A DNA stretch of 64,000 nucleotides from Sphingomonadaceae bacterium 3R27C6 (lineage in GTDB: Bacteria; Pseudomonadota; Alphaproteobacteria; Sphingomonadales; Sphingomonadaceae), in NCBI GenBank assembly GCA_005503215.1, contig SCNS01000014.1, forward strand, positions 1 to 64,000, given 5' to 3'. The position numbers and the translations under genes are program-made. Below, piece by piece: positions 8,236 through 16,291 of this stretch (position 1 is its first letter; each line of letters begins with the position of its first letter). Below the pieces are notes generated by a model that searched no databases, was not told the DNA's origin, and worked only from the letters and a program-made list of their open reading frames with translations.

Positions 8236-9546
8236 ATGAAATCACTGCCGCTTGCCGCTCTCGTCGCCCTTCAACTCGCGCTCGCCCCGGCGGCGGAGGC
8301 CAAGCTCTCGAAGGCCGAAAGCGGCATGGCGAAGACGGTCGCGGCCGAGCAGGACCGCTCGCTCGCCTTGCTGGAAAAGCTCGTCAACCAGAACAGCGGC
8401 TCGCTCAATCTCGAAGGCGTCGAGAAGGTCGGGGCGATGATGCGCGCCGAACTCGAACCCTTGGGTTTCAAGGTCGAGTGGAAGCCGATGCGCGACACCG
8501 GCCGCGCGGGGCACCTGATCGCGACGCACAGCGGCAAACCCGATGCAAAGCGCCTGCTCCTGATCGCGCATCTCGACACGGTGTTCGAACCCGACTCGCC
8601 GTTCCAGAAATTCGTCCGCAAAGGCGATATGGGCGAAGGCCCCGGCGCGGGCGACGACAAGGGCGGTATGGTCGTGATCGTCGCGGCGCTGCGCGCGATG
8701 CAGGCGGCGGGGACGCTGAAGGATGCCAATATCGAAATCCACATGACCGGCGACGAGGAGGATTCGGGCAGCCCGATCGAGAAGGCGCGCGCGGACCTGA
8801 TCGCCGCGGGCAAGCGCAGCGACGTCGCGCTCGATTTCGAGGGGCTCGTCCGCGACAATGGCGCCGACATGGGATCGGTCGCGCGGCGCTCGTCGGACAG
8901 CTGGACCGTCACCGCGACGGGCAAGAGCGCGCACAGTTCGGGCATCTTCAGCGCCGCGGCGGGCGACGGCGCGATCTATGAACTCACGCGCATCGTCCAC
9001 CGCTTCCGCACCGAGCTGCCCGAGCCGAACCTCACCTTCAACGTCGGGCTGATCGCGGGCGGGCAGCAGGCCGATCTCGACGCGGGTGGTATCCGCGCGA
9101 CGGTGACCGGCAAGACCAACATCATCGCACCCGTAGCGGTCGCGCGCGGCGATCTGCGCGCGCTGTCGCCCGAACAGATCGCGCGGGTGAAAGCGAAGAT
9201 GGCGGCGATCGTCGCCGAGCATGCGCCCGGCACCGATGCCAAGATCGCTTTCGATCCGGGCGGCTATCCCTCGATGGCGCCGACCGACGGCAACCGCGCG
9301 TTGCTCACGAAACTCAACGGCGTAAACCGCGACCTCGGGCTGGCCGAAATGGCGCCGCTCGATCCGCTGAAGCGCGGCGCGGGCGATATCAGCTTCGTCG
9401 CCGCCGATGTCGACGGGCTCGCGGGACTCGGGCCGTACAGCACCGGCGACCATGCGCCGGGCGAGGCCGTCGACATCCCCAGCATCGCGCGCCAGGCGAC
9501 GCGCGCTGCCATCCTGATGTCACGCCTTTCTGCTGAAAAACGCTGA
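8236..9546 (+). CDS. M20-family metallopeptidase, exported (glutamate-carboxypeptidase-like)
   Basis: A 436-residue protein with a cleavable signal (KSLPLAALVALQLALAPAAEA). It has the M20 zinc motifs LIAHLDTVFEPD, GPGAGDDKGGM and TGDEEDSGSP, whose Asp/His/Glu residues bind two metals, and a dimerisation domain in the middle. The family hydrolyses C-terminal or N-acyl amino-acid bonds; the CPG2-like members release glutamate. The start at 8236 follows AGAGGAG and begins the signal peptide. A weak hairpin (CTGCC/GGCAG, 9548-9563) lies after the stop but lacks a T-run. Confidence 0.9.
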   Translation: MKSLPLAALVALQLALAPAAEAKLSKAESGMAKTVAAEQDRSLALLEKLVNQNSGSLNLEGVEKVGAMMRAELEPLGFKVEWKPMRDTGRAGHLIATHSGKPDAKRLLLIAHLDTVFEPDSPFQKFVRKGDMGEGPGAGDDKGGMVVIVAALRAMQAAGTLKDANIEIHMTGDEEDSGSPIEKARADLIAAGKRSDVALDFEGLVRDNGADMGSVARRSSDSWTVTATGKSAHSSGIFSAAAGDGAIYELTRIVHRFRTELPEPNLTFNVGLIAGGQQADLDAGGIRATVTGKTNIIAPVAVARGDLRALSPEQIARVKAKMAAIVAEHAPGTDAKIAFDPGGYPSMAPTDGNRALLTKLNGVNRDLGLAEMAPLDPLKRGAGDISFVAADVDGLAGLGPYSTGDHAPGEAVDIPSIARQATRAAILMSRLSAEKR

Positions 9547-9604
9547 CCTGCCGCAATTGGCAGTTGGCCTTTGCTTGATTCATCCGCCACAGTGATTAGG
9601 TAGC

Positions 9605-9619
9605 AATCCGAGACGGATT
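9605..9619. promoter_or_regulatory. Short inverted repeat before the aldehyde dehydrogenase gene
   Basis: AATCCG and CGGATT form a perfect inverted repeat with a 3-base spacer, 23 bases before the ATG at 9642. It could be an operator or a leader hairpin. No regulator gene is adjacent. Confidence 0.3.
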
Positions 9620-9641
9620 CACCGCCGATGGGAGACAGGAC

Positions 9642-11075
9642 ATGAGCACCGAAACGCACCTCAAACAGAATTACATCGGCGGCCGTTGGGTCGACAGCAA
9701 GGGCGGCAAGCCGCACGACGTCATCAACCCGGCGACCGAAGAAGCGGCCTCGACGATCGTCCTCGGCACCGCCGCCGACGTCGACGATGCCGTCGCCGCG
9801 GCGCGCGAAGCGCTGAAGAGCTGGTCGCGGACGACGCGCGAAGAACGGCTCGACCTGCTGAACCGCATCGTCGAGGAATATAAGAAGCGCGCCCCCGACC
9901 TTGCCAAGTCGATGGCGAGTGAAATGGGCGCCCCGGTCAGCTTCGCGGGCACCGCGCAGGTCGGCGCGGGCATCGGCGGCTTCCTCGGCACCATCGCGGC
10001 ATTGAAGGATTTCGCCTTCACCGAAAAATATGCCGCGGGCGTCATCGCTTACGAACCGATCGGCGTCGTCGGCATGATCACGCCGTGGAACTGGCCGCTC
10101 AACCAGATCGCATTGAAGGTCGCCCCCGCGCTCGCCGCGGGCAACACGATGGTGCTCAAGCCGTCGGAAGAATGCCCCGGCAACGCGACGATCTTCGCCG
10201 AAATCCTCGACGCCGCGGGCGTGCCGCCGGGCGTGTTCAACCTCGTCCAGGGCGACGGCCCGACCGTCGGCAACGCGATCAGCGCGCATCCCGGCATCGA
10301 AATGGTGAGCTTCACCGGATCGACCCGCGCGGGTATCCTCGTCGCCAAGGCCGCGGCCGACACGGTGAAGCGCGTCCATCAGGAACTCGGCGGCAAGTCG
10401 CCGAACATCGTCCTGCCCGACGCCGATTTCGCCGCGGTGTTGCCGCCGACGGTCCAGGGCGTGCTCGTCAACACCGGCCAGAGCTGCATCGCCCCGACGC
10501 GTATCCTCGTCCAGAAGGACCGCGAAGCCGAAGCCGTCGGCGTCATCAAGGCGATGTTCGACGGCACCTCGGTCGGCGACCCGCAGGCCGAGGGCGGCCA
10601 CATCGGCCCCGTCGTCAACAAGGCGCAGTTCGACAAGATCCAGGGCCTGATCCAGTCGGCGATCGACGAGGGCGCGACGCTTGAGACCGGCGGCACCGGC
10701 CTGCCCTCGAACGTCAACCGCGGCTATTATATCAAGCCGACGGTCTTCTCGGGCGTCACCCGCGATATGCGCATCGCCAACGAGGAAATCTTTGGCCCCG
10801 TCGCGACGATCATGGCCTATGGCGACCTCGACGAAGCCGTCGATATCGCCAACGACACCGAATATGGCCTGTCGGCGGTGATCTCGGGCGATCCCGCCAA
10901 GGCCGCCGACGTGGCACCGAAGCTGCGCGCCGGCATGGTCGCGGTCAACGCGTGGGGTCCCGGTCCGGGCGCGGCGTTCGGCGGCTACAAGGCCTCGGGC
11001 AACGGCCGCGAAGGCGGCGTGTTCGGGCTGAAGGATTTCATGGAAGTGAAGTCGATCAGCGGCATTCCGGGCTGA
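9642..11075 (+). CDS. NAD(P)-dependent aldehyde dehydrogenase
   Basis: A 477-residue cytoplasmic enzyme oxidising an aldehyde to a carboxylate. Family landmarks are ITPWNWPLNQI near 146, KPSEECPG near 173, FTGSTRAG near 224, the general-base Glu248 in QELGGKSPN, and the catalytic Cys282 in NTGQSCIAPTR. NEEIFGPVATI and the C-terminal GGYKASGNGREGG complete the fold. A GGAGACAGGA ribosome site precedes the ATG. It stands alone, so its aldehyde is not indicated by neighbours; the PQQ alcohol dehydrogenase at the window start is too far away to pair with it confidently. Confidence 0.95.
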   Translation: MSTETHLKQNYIGGRWVDSKGGKPHDVINPATEEAASTIVLGTAADVDDAVAAAREALKSWSRTTREERLDLLNRIVEEYKKRAPDLAKSMASEMGAPVSFAGTAQVGAGIGGFLGTIAALKDFAFTEKYAAGVIAYEPIGVVGMITPWNWPLNQIALKVAPALAAGNTMVLKPSEECPGNATIFAEILDAAGVPPGVFNLVQGDGPTVGNAISAHPGIEMVSFTGSTRAGILVAKAAADTVKRVHQELGGKSPNIVLPDADFAAVLPPTVQGVLVNTGQSCIAPTRILVQKDREAEAVGVIKAMFDGTSVGDPQAEGGHIGPVVNKAQFDKIQGLIQSAIDEGATLETGGTGLPSNVNRGYYIKPTVFSGVTRDMRIANEEIFGPVATIMAYGDLDEAVDIANDTEYGLSAVISGDPAKAADVAPKLRAGMVAVNAWGPGPGAAFGGYKASGNGREGGVFGLKDFMEVKSISGIPG

Positions 11076-11081
11076 TCTTCT

Positions 11082-11200
11082 CCCCTCCCGCTTGCGGGAG
11101 GGGCCCGGGTTGGGCCGGCAACGTCGCCATACCCACCCCGCTGCGACTAGCGAGCAAGCTCGCAAGTCCCACTGCCCCTCCCGTTTACGGGAGGGGTTTT
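11082..11200. repeat. Composite palindromic intergenic repeat
   Basis: Three hairpins in a row: CCCCTCCCGC/GCGGGAGGGG at 11082-11103, GACTAGCGAGC/GCTCGCAAGTC (one mismatch) at 11145-11168, and CCCCTCCCGT/ACGGGAGGGG at 11175-11196. The outer two are near-identical to each other. The layout looks like a dispersed non-coding repeat that fills the gap between the aldehyde dehydrogenase and argJ. Confidence 0.7.
11175..11200 (+). terminator. Terminator-like hairpin after the aldehyde dehydrogenase
   Basis: The last hairpin of the composite repeat (CCCCTCCCG/CGGGAGGGG, loop TTTA) is followed by TTTT, so the repeat probably doubles as a terminator before argJ. Confidence 0.6.
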
Positions 11201-11232
11201 GCTTTGGGCGAACTGCGATTAAGCGCGTCCCC

Positions 11233-12459
11233 ATGACCACCCGCTCGCCGCTCGCCCCCGACTCATTCCCGGCCCTCCCTGAGATCGCCGGGGTCACGCG
11301 CCGCGTCGCGCGCGCGCAATACAAGAATTGGGACCGCTGCGACCTGACCTATGTCGAACTCGCGCCCGGCACGACGGTCGCGGGCGTGTTCACGCGCAAC
11401 GTCTGCTGCTCGTCCGAAGTCGAGCTCGGCCGCGAGCAGGTCAAGGGCGGCACCGGCCGCGCGCTGATCGTCAATGCGGGCAACAGCAACGCCTTCACCG
11501 GCTATCGCGGGCGCGAAGCGGTCGAACAGATCATGGCGCAGGTCGCCGCCCACCTCGGCTGCGAGCCGAGCGAGGTGTTCGTCAGCTCGACCGGCGTCAT
11601 CGGCGTTCCCTTGCCCAAGGACAAGGCGCGCGCCGGGGTCGAGGCCGCGCTCACCGCCGAGCCCTGCTCGTGGGAAGCCGCCGCCGACACCATCGGCACG
11701 ACCGACACCTTCGCCAAGGGCTCGGGCGCGAGCGCGATCGTCGGCGGCAAGACCGTCCATGTCGCGGGCATCGTCAAGGGATCGGGCATGATCGCCCCCG
11801 ACATGGCGACGATGCTCGGCTATATCTTCACCGACGCCGCGGTCGCGCCCGCGCTGCTGCAGGAAATGCTGAGCGAAGCGACCGGCGGCAGCTTCAACAG
11901 CATCACCGTCGACAGCGACACCTCGACCAGCGACACGGTGCTGCTCTTCGCGACCGGGCATGCGGGCAATGCCACCCTAACCACGCGCGACGATCCGGGC
12001 GCCGATGCACTCTACGCGGCGATCCGCGAGGTCGCGCTCGACCTTGCACAACAGGTCGTGCGCGACGGCGAAGGCGCGTCGAAGTTCATCGAGATACAAG
12101 TGACCGGCGCAACAAGCGACGACAGCGCCAAGCGCGTCGCGCTCGCGATCGCCAATTCGCCGCTGGTGAAGACCGCGATCGCGGGCGAGGACGCCAACTG
12201 GGGCCGCGTCGTGATGGCGGTGGGCAAGGCGGGTGAACCCGCCGACCGCGACCGCCTCGCGATCCGCTTCGGCGATCATTGGGTGGCAAAGGACGGGCTG
12301 CCCGTCGACGGCTATGACGAAGCGCCGGTTGCGGCGCACCTCAAAGGTCAAAACATCCGCGTCGGCGCCGACCTGGGGCTCGGCGAAGGCCGCGCGACCG
12401 TTTGGACGTGCGACCTCACCCACGGATATATCAGCATCAACGCCGACTATCGGAGCTGA
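11233..12459 (+). CDS. argJ: Bifunctional ornithine acetyltransferase / N-acetylglutamate synthase
   Basis: A 408-residue member of the ArgJ family, which moves the acetyl group from N-acetylornithine to glutamate in arginine synthesis. The precursor self-cleaves before Thr193 in IAPDMATMLG, and that Thr becomes the nucleophile. Other signatures are NAGNSNAFTG near 81, VSSTGVIGVPLP near 118, KGSGMIAPDM, and the C-terminal DLTHGYISINADYRS. The start at 11233 leaves the repeat array outside the gene. It stands alone, which is common for argJ in this group. Confidence 0.96.
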   Translation: MTTRSPLAPDSFPALPEIAGVTRRVARAQYKNWDRCDLTYVELAPGTTVAGVFTRNVCCSSEVELGREQVKGGTGRALIVNAGNSNAFTGYRGREAVEQIMAQVAAHLGCEPSEVFVSSTGVIGVPLPKDKARAGVEAALTAEPCSWEAAADTIGTTDTFAKGSGASAIVGGKTVHVAGIVKGSGMIAPDMATMLGYIFTDAAVAPALLQEMLSEATGGSFNSITVDSDTSTSDTVLLFATGHAGNATLTTRDDPGADALYAAIREVALDLAQQVVRDGEGASKFIEIQVTGATSDDSAKRVALAIANSPLVKTAIAGEDANWGRVVMAVGKAGEPADRDRLAIRFGDHWVAKDGLPVDGYDEAPVAAHLKGQNIRVGADLGLGEGRATVWTCDLTHGYISINADYRS

Positions 12460-12473
12460 TGATCGCCTCCATG

Positions 12474-12487
12474 GAGTTATATAACTC
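12474..12487. promoter_or_regulatory. AT-rich palindrome between argJ and the GH97 gene
   Basis: GAGTTATATAACTC is a perfect 14-base palindrome in an AT-rich patch that contrasts with the surrounding GC-rich DNA. It lies between two convergent genes, so no promoter role is obvious. The rest of 12460-12591 shows no gene. Confidence 0.3.
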
Positions 12488-12591
12488 TAAAGTTTGTGAA
12501 TTTCTCCGAGTTTTGTATCCTGACGCTGTGAACCCGCGTCACCCTTGCGGCACTTTCGCCGTGGACCCGGCCTGGCCGTACGACGCCTTCG

Positions 12592-14634
12592 TCAGTCCCG
12601 TGAAAGCCGCATCGCTGCGCCCCCGCCCGGCGCGAGCCAAAGCTTGTACGTATCGCCCTTCTTCACCTTGACCCTGTCATAGGCGATGCGGTGGCGCGCG
12701 TCGGTCAGATAGGTGGCGCCCTCGCCATCTTTCCAGACCGCCATGGTATAGGTTTTTCCCGGCTCGAGGAAATCGAAGCGCAGCGTCAGCGTGCGTTCGG
12801 TCGCGTCGTTGACCCCGCCGACATACCAGTCCGCGCTGCCCCGGTCCTTGCGCGCGAAGATCGCATAATCGCCGACCTCACCCGCGATCAAGCGGCTTTC
12901 GGACCAGTCGGCGGGAACCGCCTTGATGAATTCCAGCTCGCGCGGATGCGCTTCCAGATTCTCGACGAAATCGGCGGCCATCTGGATCGGCGAATAGATG
13001 GCGAGATAGAGCCCGAGCTGCTTCGCGAGCGTCGAGGCGAGCGGCGCCTTGTTCGCGCCCTCGAGGCTCAGCACGCCCGGCGTGAAGTCCATCGGCCCCG
13101 ACAGCATGCGCGTATAGACGAGCGTCGGTTCATGGTCCGGGCCGTTCGCGAACGCGCCCCACGCGTTATATTCCATGCCGCGCGCGCCCTCGCGCGCAAC
13201 CCAATTGGGATATGTGCGGCGGAGGCCCGTATCCTTGATCGGTTCGTGCGGATTAACCGCGACATGATATTTGGCGGCGGTTTCGACGACCTTCAGATGG
13301 TGCTGCACCTGTCGCTGTCCGTCGTGCCATTCCATCGCCGTCGTTCCGGGTGTCGCGCCGGGCGCAATGATCCCGCCGGCGTCGGCGACATAGCCGGTCT
13401 TGACCGTCCCGACGCCGAGCTGGCCATAGAGCTTCATCGCGTCGTCGAGCTGCGCCTCATAGACCGCGATATTGCCGCCGGTCTCGTGGTGGCCGATCAA
13501 CTGGACGCCCTTCTTGCGCGCATAGTCGGTCACGGCTTTCAGGTTGAAATCGGGGGTGGCCTCGGTAAAGCTGAATTCGTCGCCATGGCCGAACCAATTG
13601 CCGTTCCAGCCCTTGTTCCAGCCCTCGACAAGCACGCCGCCGAAGCCGTGCTTCGCTGCGAAGTCGATATATTGCTTGGTGCGCTCGGTTGTCGCGCTAT
13701 GCTTGGGTCCCTCGGCCCAGCTCCAGTCGCCGCGGATCATCCCCCACCAGATGCCGATATATTTCATCGGCTTGAACCAGCTGACATCACCCAGCTTGTT
13801 CGGCTCGTTGAGGTTGAGTTCGAGGTCGCTTGCGACGAGGCCCGCTGCATTGTCGGCGATGCGGATGGTGCGCCACGGCGTCGCGAACGGCAGGTCGCGA
13901 ATGACGCGCGCGCCTTTCGAGGACGGCGAGAGCGTGGCGCGGAACTTCTGCCCCTCGGCGCGCTTGAACCACATGCCGGCATAATCGACGAGCGCGGCTT
14001 CGTGGAACGCAAGATGCGTCCCGTCGTCGAGGCGCATCGTGATCGGCGTGTGCGCCGTCGCGACCGCGTCGATCGGCGTTTTTTGATAAATTTGCTCGTA
14101 GCGGTTCCACTCGCCGCCGGTGATCCACCACGCGGTGCCCTTGGGCGCGATGTCGAATTCGGTGATTTCGTCGATGATCTTCGCGGTCGGGAGGCCCGCC
14201 TGTTCGGGGAGTTCGTAGCGGAAGCCGATGCCGTCGTCGAAGAGGCGGAAGCGGACGTTCATCGCATGGCCGCCCCAGCTTTCGTTCTGGCGGAAGCGGA
14301 CGAGCAGTTCGTTGTGCCGGTCGCGGACGAAGCGGCGTTCGCCCCACGGCTGTTCCCAGCGCGTGTCGCCGCTCGCGCGCTCGACGCTTTCGATCGCGAA
14401 GCCGCGCTGTAGTCCGATGCGGTCCGCGAGGATGAAGCCGAGCTTCGACGGCGCGATCAACAGCTTGCCCTTACGCGACAGCGACCAGGTCGGCCGCTGG
14501 TCATTGTCGGTCGAAACCGTCAGCACGATGCCGCCGTCGGGCGACGATGCCGTCTGCTCGGGCCGCGTGTCCTGCGCGAAGGCGGGCGCCGCTGCCGCGA
14601 CGAGCAGCGGGAGGGCGGCGAACAGGCTACGCAT
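12592..14634 (-). CDS. Glycoside hydrolase family 97 alpha-glucosidase (SusB-like), exported
   Basis: A 680-residue protein with a cleavable signal (RSLFAALPLLVAAAAPAFAQ). GH97 inverting alpha-glucosidases use two Glu bases and a Glu acid. The equivalents here are probably Glu384 (HHETGGN), Glu464 (NPHEPI) and Glu488 (GARGMEYN); the last two are 24 residues apart, as in SusB. This points to the inverting type acting on maltodextrins. Its ATG overlaps the stop of the upstream GH13 gene by one base (TGATG), making it the last gene of the glucan operon. Confidence 0.93.
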   Translation of the reverse strand: MRSLFAALPLLVAAAAPAFAQDTRPEQTASSPDGGIVLTVSTDNDQRPTWSLSRKGKLLIAPSKLGFILADRIGLQRGFAIESVERASGDTRWEQPWGERRFVRDRHNELLVRFRQNESWGGHAMNVRFRLFDDGIGFRYELPEQAGLPTAKIIDEITEFDIAPKGTAWWITGGEWNRYEQIYQKTPIDAVATAHTPITMRLDDGTHLAFHEAALVDYAGMWFKRAEGQKFRATLSPSSKGARVIRDLPFATPWRTIRIADNAAGLVASDLELNLNEPNKLGDVSWFKPMKYIGIWWGMIRGDWSWAEGPKHSATTERTKQYIDFAAKHGFGGVLVEGWNKGWNGNWFGHGDEFSFTEATPDFNLKAVTDYARKKGVQLIGHHETGGNIAVYEAQLDDAMKLYGQLGVGTVKTGYVADAGGIIAPGATPGTTAMEWHDGQRQVQHHLKVVETAAKYHVAVNPHEPIKDTGLRRTYPNWVAREGARGMEYNAWGAFANGPDHEPTLVYTRMLSGPMDFTPGVLSLEGANKAPLASTLAKQLGLYLAIYSPIQMAADFVENLEAHPRELEFIKAVPADWSESRLIAGEVGDYAIFARKDRGSADWYVGGVNDATERTLTLRFDFLEPGKTYTMAVWKDGEGATYLTDARHRIAYDRVKVKKGDTYKLWLAPGGGAAMRLSRD

Positions 14635-16274
14635 CAATTTGTTCCTTCGAATTTCAGCCAGAGGGCACCGCAAGGCGACAAATGCGCCGGATCGGCGCCG
14701 TTCAGTGCAACGACCGGAACGCCGCCCGCGCCATGGGCCGCGACATCGATCGTCCCGCCGCCGAGATTGAAGAGGCAGCGGATATGCTCGCCGTCCGCGA
14801 TCCGGTCGAAAACGAGCAGGTCGCCCTCGGCGATCCAGCGCGCGTCGCGGCCGATCCGCAGCGCCGGGTGCGCGGCGCGCAGCGCGACCAGCTGGCGCGT
14901 CAAGTTAAGCAGCGACGCGGGATCGTCCTGCTGCCGGTCGACCGCGAGCGCGCCGTGCGCGGCGCCGAGCGGCAACCACGGATCGACGGCCGAAAAGCCC
15001 GCATGCGTTTCGCCCGCCGCCCACGGCAGCGGCGTGCGCGCGCCGTCGCGCGACAGCGTCAGCGGCCAGTTCTTGAGCGCCTCGGGGTCTTTCACCAGCT
15101 CGAACGGAATTTCGACCTGATCGAGCCCCAATTCCTCGCCATTATAGAGGATGATATTGCCGCGCAGCGCGCAGAGCAGCGCCATCTTCATTCGCGCATA
15201 GGCCGCGGCGTCGACGCCTTCGGGGGTCCATCGCGACAGCGCGCGCGGCGCGTCGTGATTTTCGAACGCCCAGCTCGGCCAGCCAATTCCGGGCGTATCG
15301 GGCCATTGTTCGGCCGCCTCGCGCACCAGCTGCGGCGTCAGCCGGTCGGCATAGAGGAAGTCGAAGCCATAGGCGCTGTTCAGCCGGCGCTCGCCCGCGG
15401 TGAACAGCTTCATCTCGCGCACCGCATCGTCGCCGCCAACCTCGGCGACGGTGAAGCTGCCCGGATATTGATCGGTCAGCGCGCGGATGCGTTCGAGGAA
15501 GATCGGAATGTCGGGGTGCGACTGGTTATGGATTTTCTGCTGGAAATCGAACGGCCGGGTACGGACCTTGTTCGACGGCGGCGCGGGCGGATTGTCGCGC
15601 AGTTCAGGATCGTGCATCGAGAAGTTGATCGCATCGATGCGAAACCCGTCGACGCCGCGGTCGAGCCAAAAACGCACGACGCCGAGCAACGCGTCCTGCA
15701 CCTCCGGGTTATGGACGTTGAGCTGCGGCTGCGAGCCGAGGAAATTGTGCATATAATATTGGCCGCGCCGCGCGTCCCACGTCCACGCCGGGCCGCCGAA
15801 CACCGACTGCCAGTTGGTCGGCGGCGACCCGTCGGGCTTGGCATCGGCCCAGACATACCAGTCGGCCTTGTCATTGTCCTTGCTCGCGCGGCTCTCCGCG
15901 AACCAGGCGTGACGATCGGAGGTGTGCGCGAACACAAGATCGGTCGTCACCTTCAGTCCCAGCGCATGCGCGCGCGCCACCAGCGCGTCGAAATCGGCGA
16001 GCGTGCCGAAGATCGGGTCGACGCCCTCATAGTCGGCGATGTCATAGCCGAAATCGTCCATCGGCGATGGGTAGAAGGGCGACAGCCAGATCGCCTCGAC
16101 GCCGAGGCTCGCGATATAGTCGAGCCGCGCGGTGATGCCGGCGAGGTCGCCGATCCCGTCGCCGTTCGAATCGGCGAAACTGCGCGGATAGATCTGATAG
16201 ATCGCGGCGCCCTTCCACCACGGCGCCTCTGCGGCGGCGGACAAGCTGGATTCCTGAACGAGGGGCTGGGTCAT
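14634..16274 (-). CDS. GH13 alpha-glucosidase (GH13_23-like)
   Basis: A 546-residue enzyme without a convincing signal peptide, so probably cytoplasmic. The four GH13 regions are readable: TDLVFAHTS (His117), DGFRIDAINF (nucleophile Asp214), VAEVGG (acid/base Glu278) and FENHDAPRA (Asp341). The segment after region II (FSMHDPELRDNPPAPPSN) is typical of exo-acting proteobacterial alpha-glucosidases that cleave maltose and short oligomers. The start at 16274 leaves an 18-base gap from the upstream stop; an in-frame ATG at 16310 would overlap that gene. It would finish hydrolysis of sugar imported by the locus transporter. Confidence 0.93.
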   Translation of the reverse strand: MTQPLVQESSLSAAAEAPWWKGAAIYQIYPRSFADSNGDGIGDLAGITARLDYIASLGVEAIWLSPFYPSPMDDFGYDIADYEGVDPIFGTLADFDALVARAHALGLKVTTDLVFAHTSDRHAWFAESRASKDNDKADWYVWADAKPDGSPPTNWQSVFGGPAWTWDARRGQYYMHNFLGSQPQLNVHNPEVQDALLGVVRFWLDRGVDGFRIDAINFSMHDPELRDNPPAPPSNKVRTRPFDFQQKIHNQSHPDIPIFLERIRALTDQYPGSFTVAEVGGDDAVREMKLFTAGERRLNSAYGFDFLYADRLTPQLVREAAEQWPDTPGIGWPSWAFENHDAPRALSRWTPEGVDAAAYARMKMALLCALRGNIILYNGEELGLDQVEIPFELVKDPEALKNWPLTLSRDGARTPLPWAAGETHAGFSAVDPWLPLGAAHGALAVDRQQDDPASLLNLTRQLVALRAAHPALRIGRDARWIAEGDLLVFDRIADGEHIRCLFNLGGGTIDVAAHGAGGVPVVALNGADPAHLSPCGALWLKFEGTN

Positions 16275-16291
16275 TATGGCGTGGTCTTCGC

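Noticed and set aside
9548-9563. CTGCC/GGCAG hairpin after the M20 peptidase as a terminator
   Set aside because: Five-base stem without a T-run; too weak to call.
12402-12671. Small open frame between argJ and the GH97 gene
   Set aside because: It begins inside argJ, runs into the GH97 end, has no ribosome site and no family resemblance.
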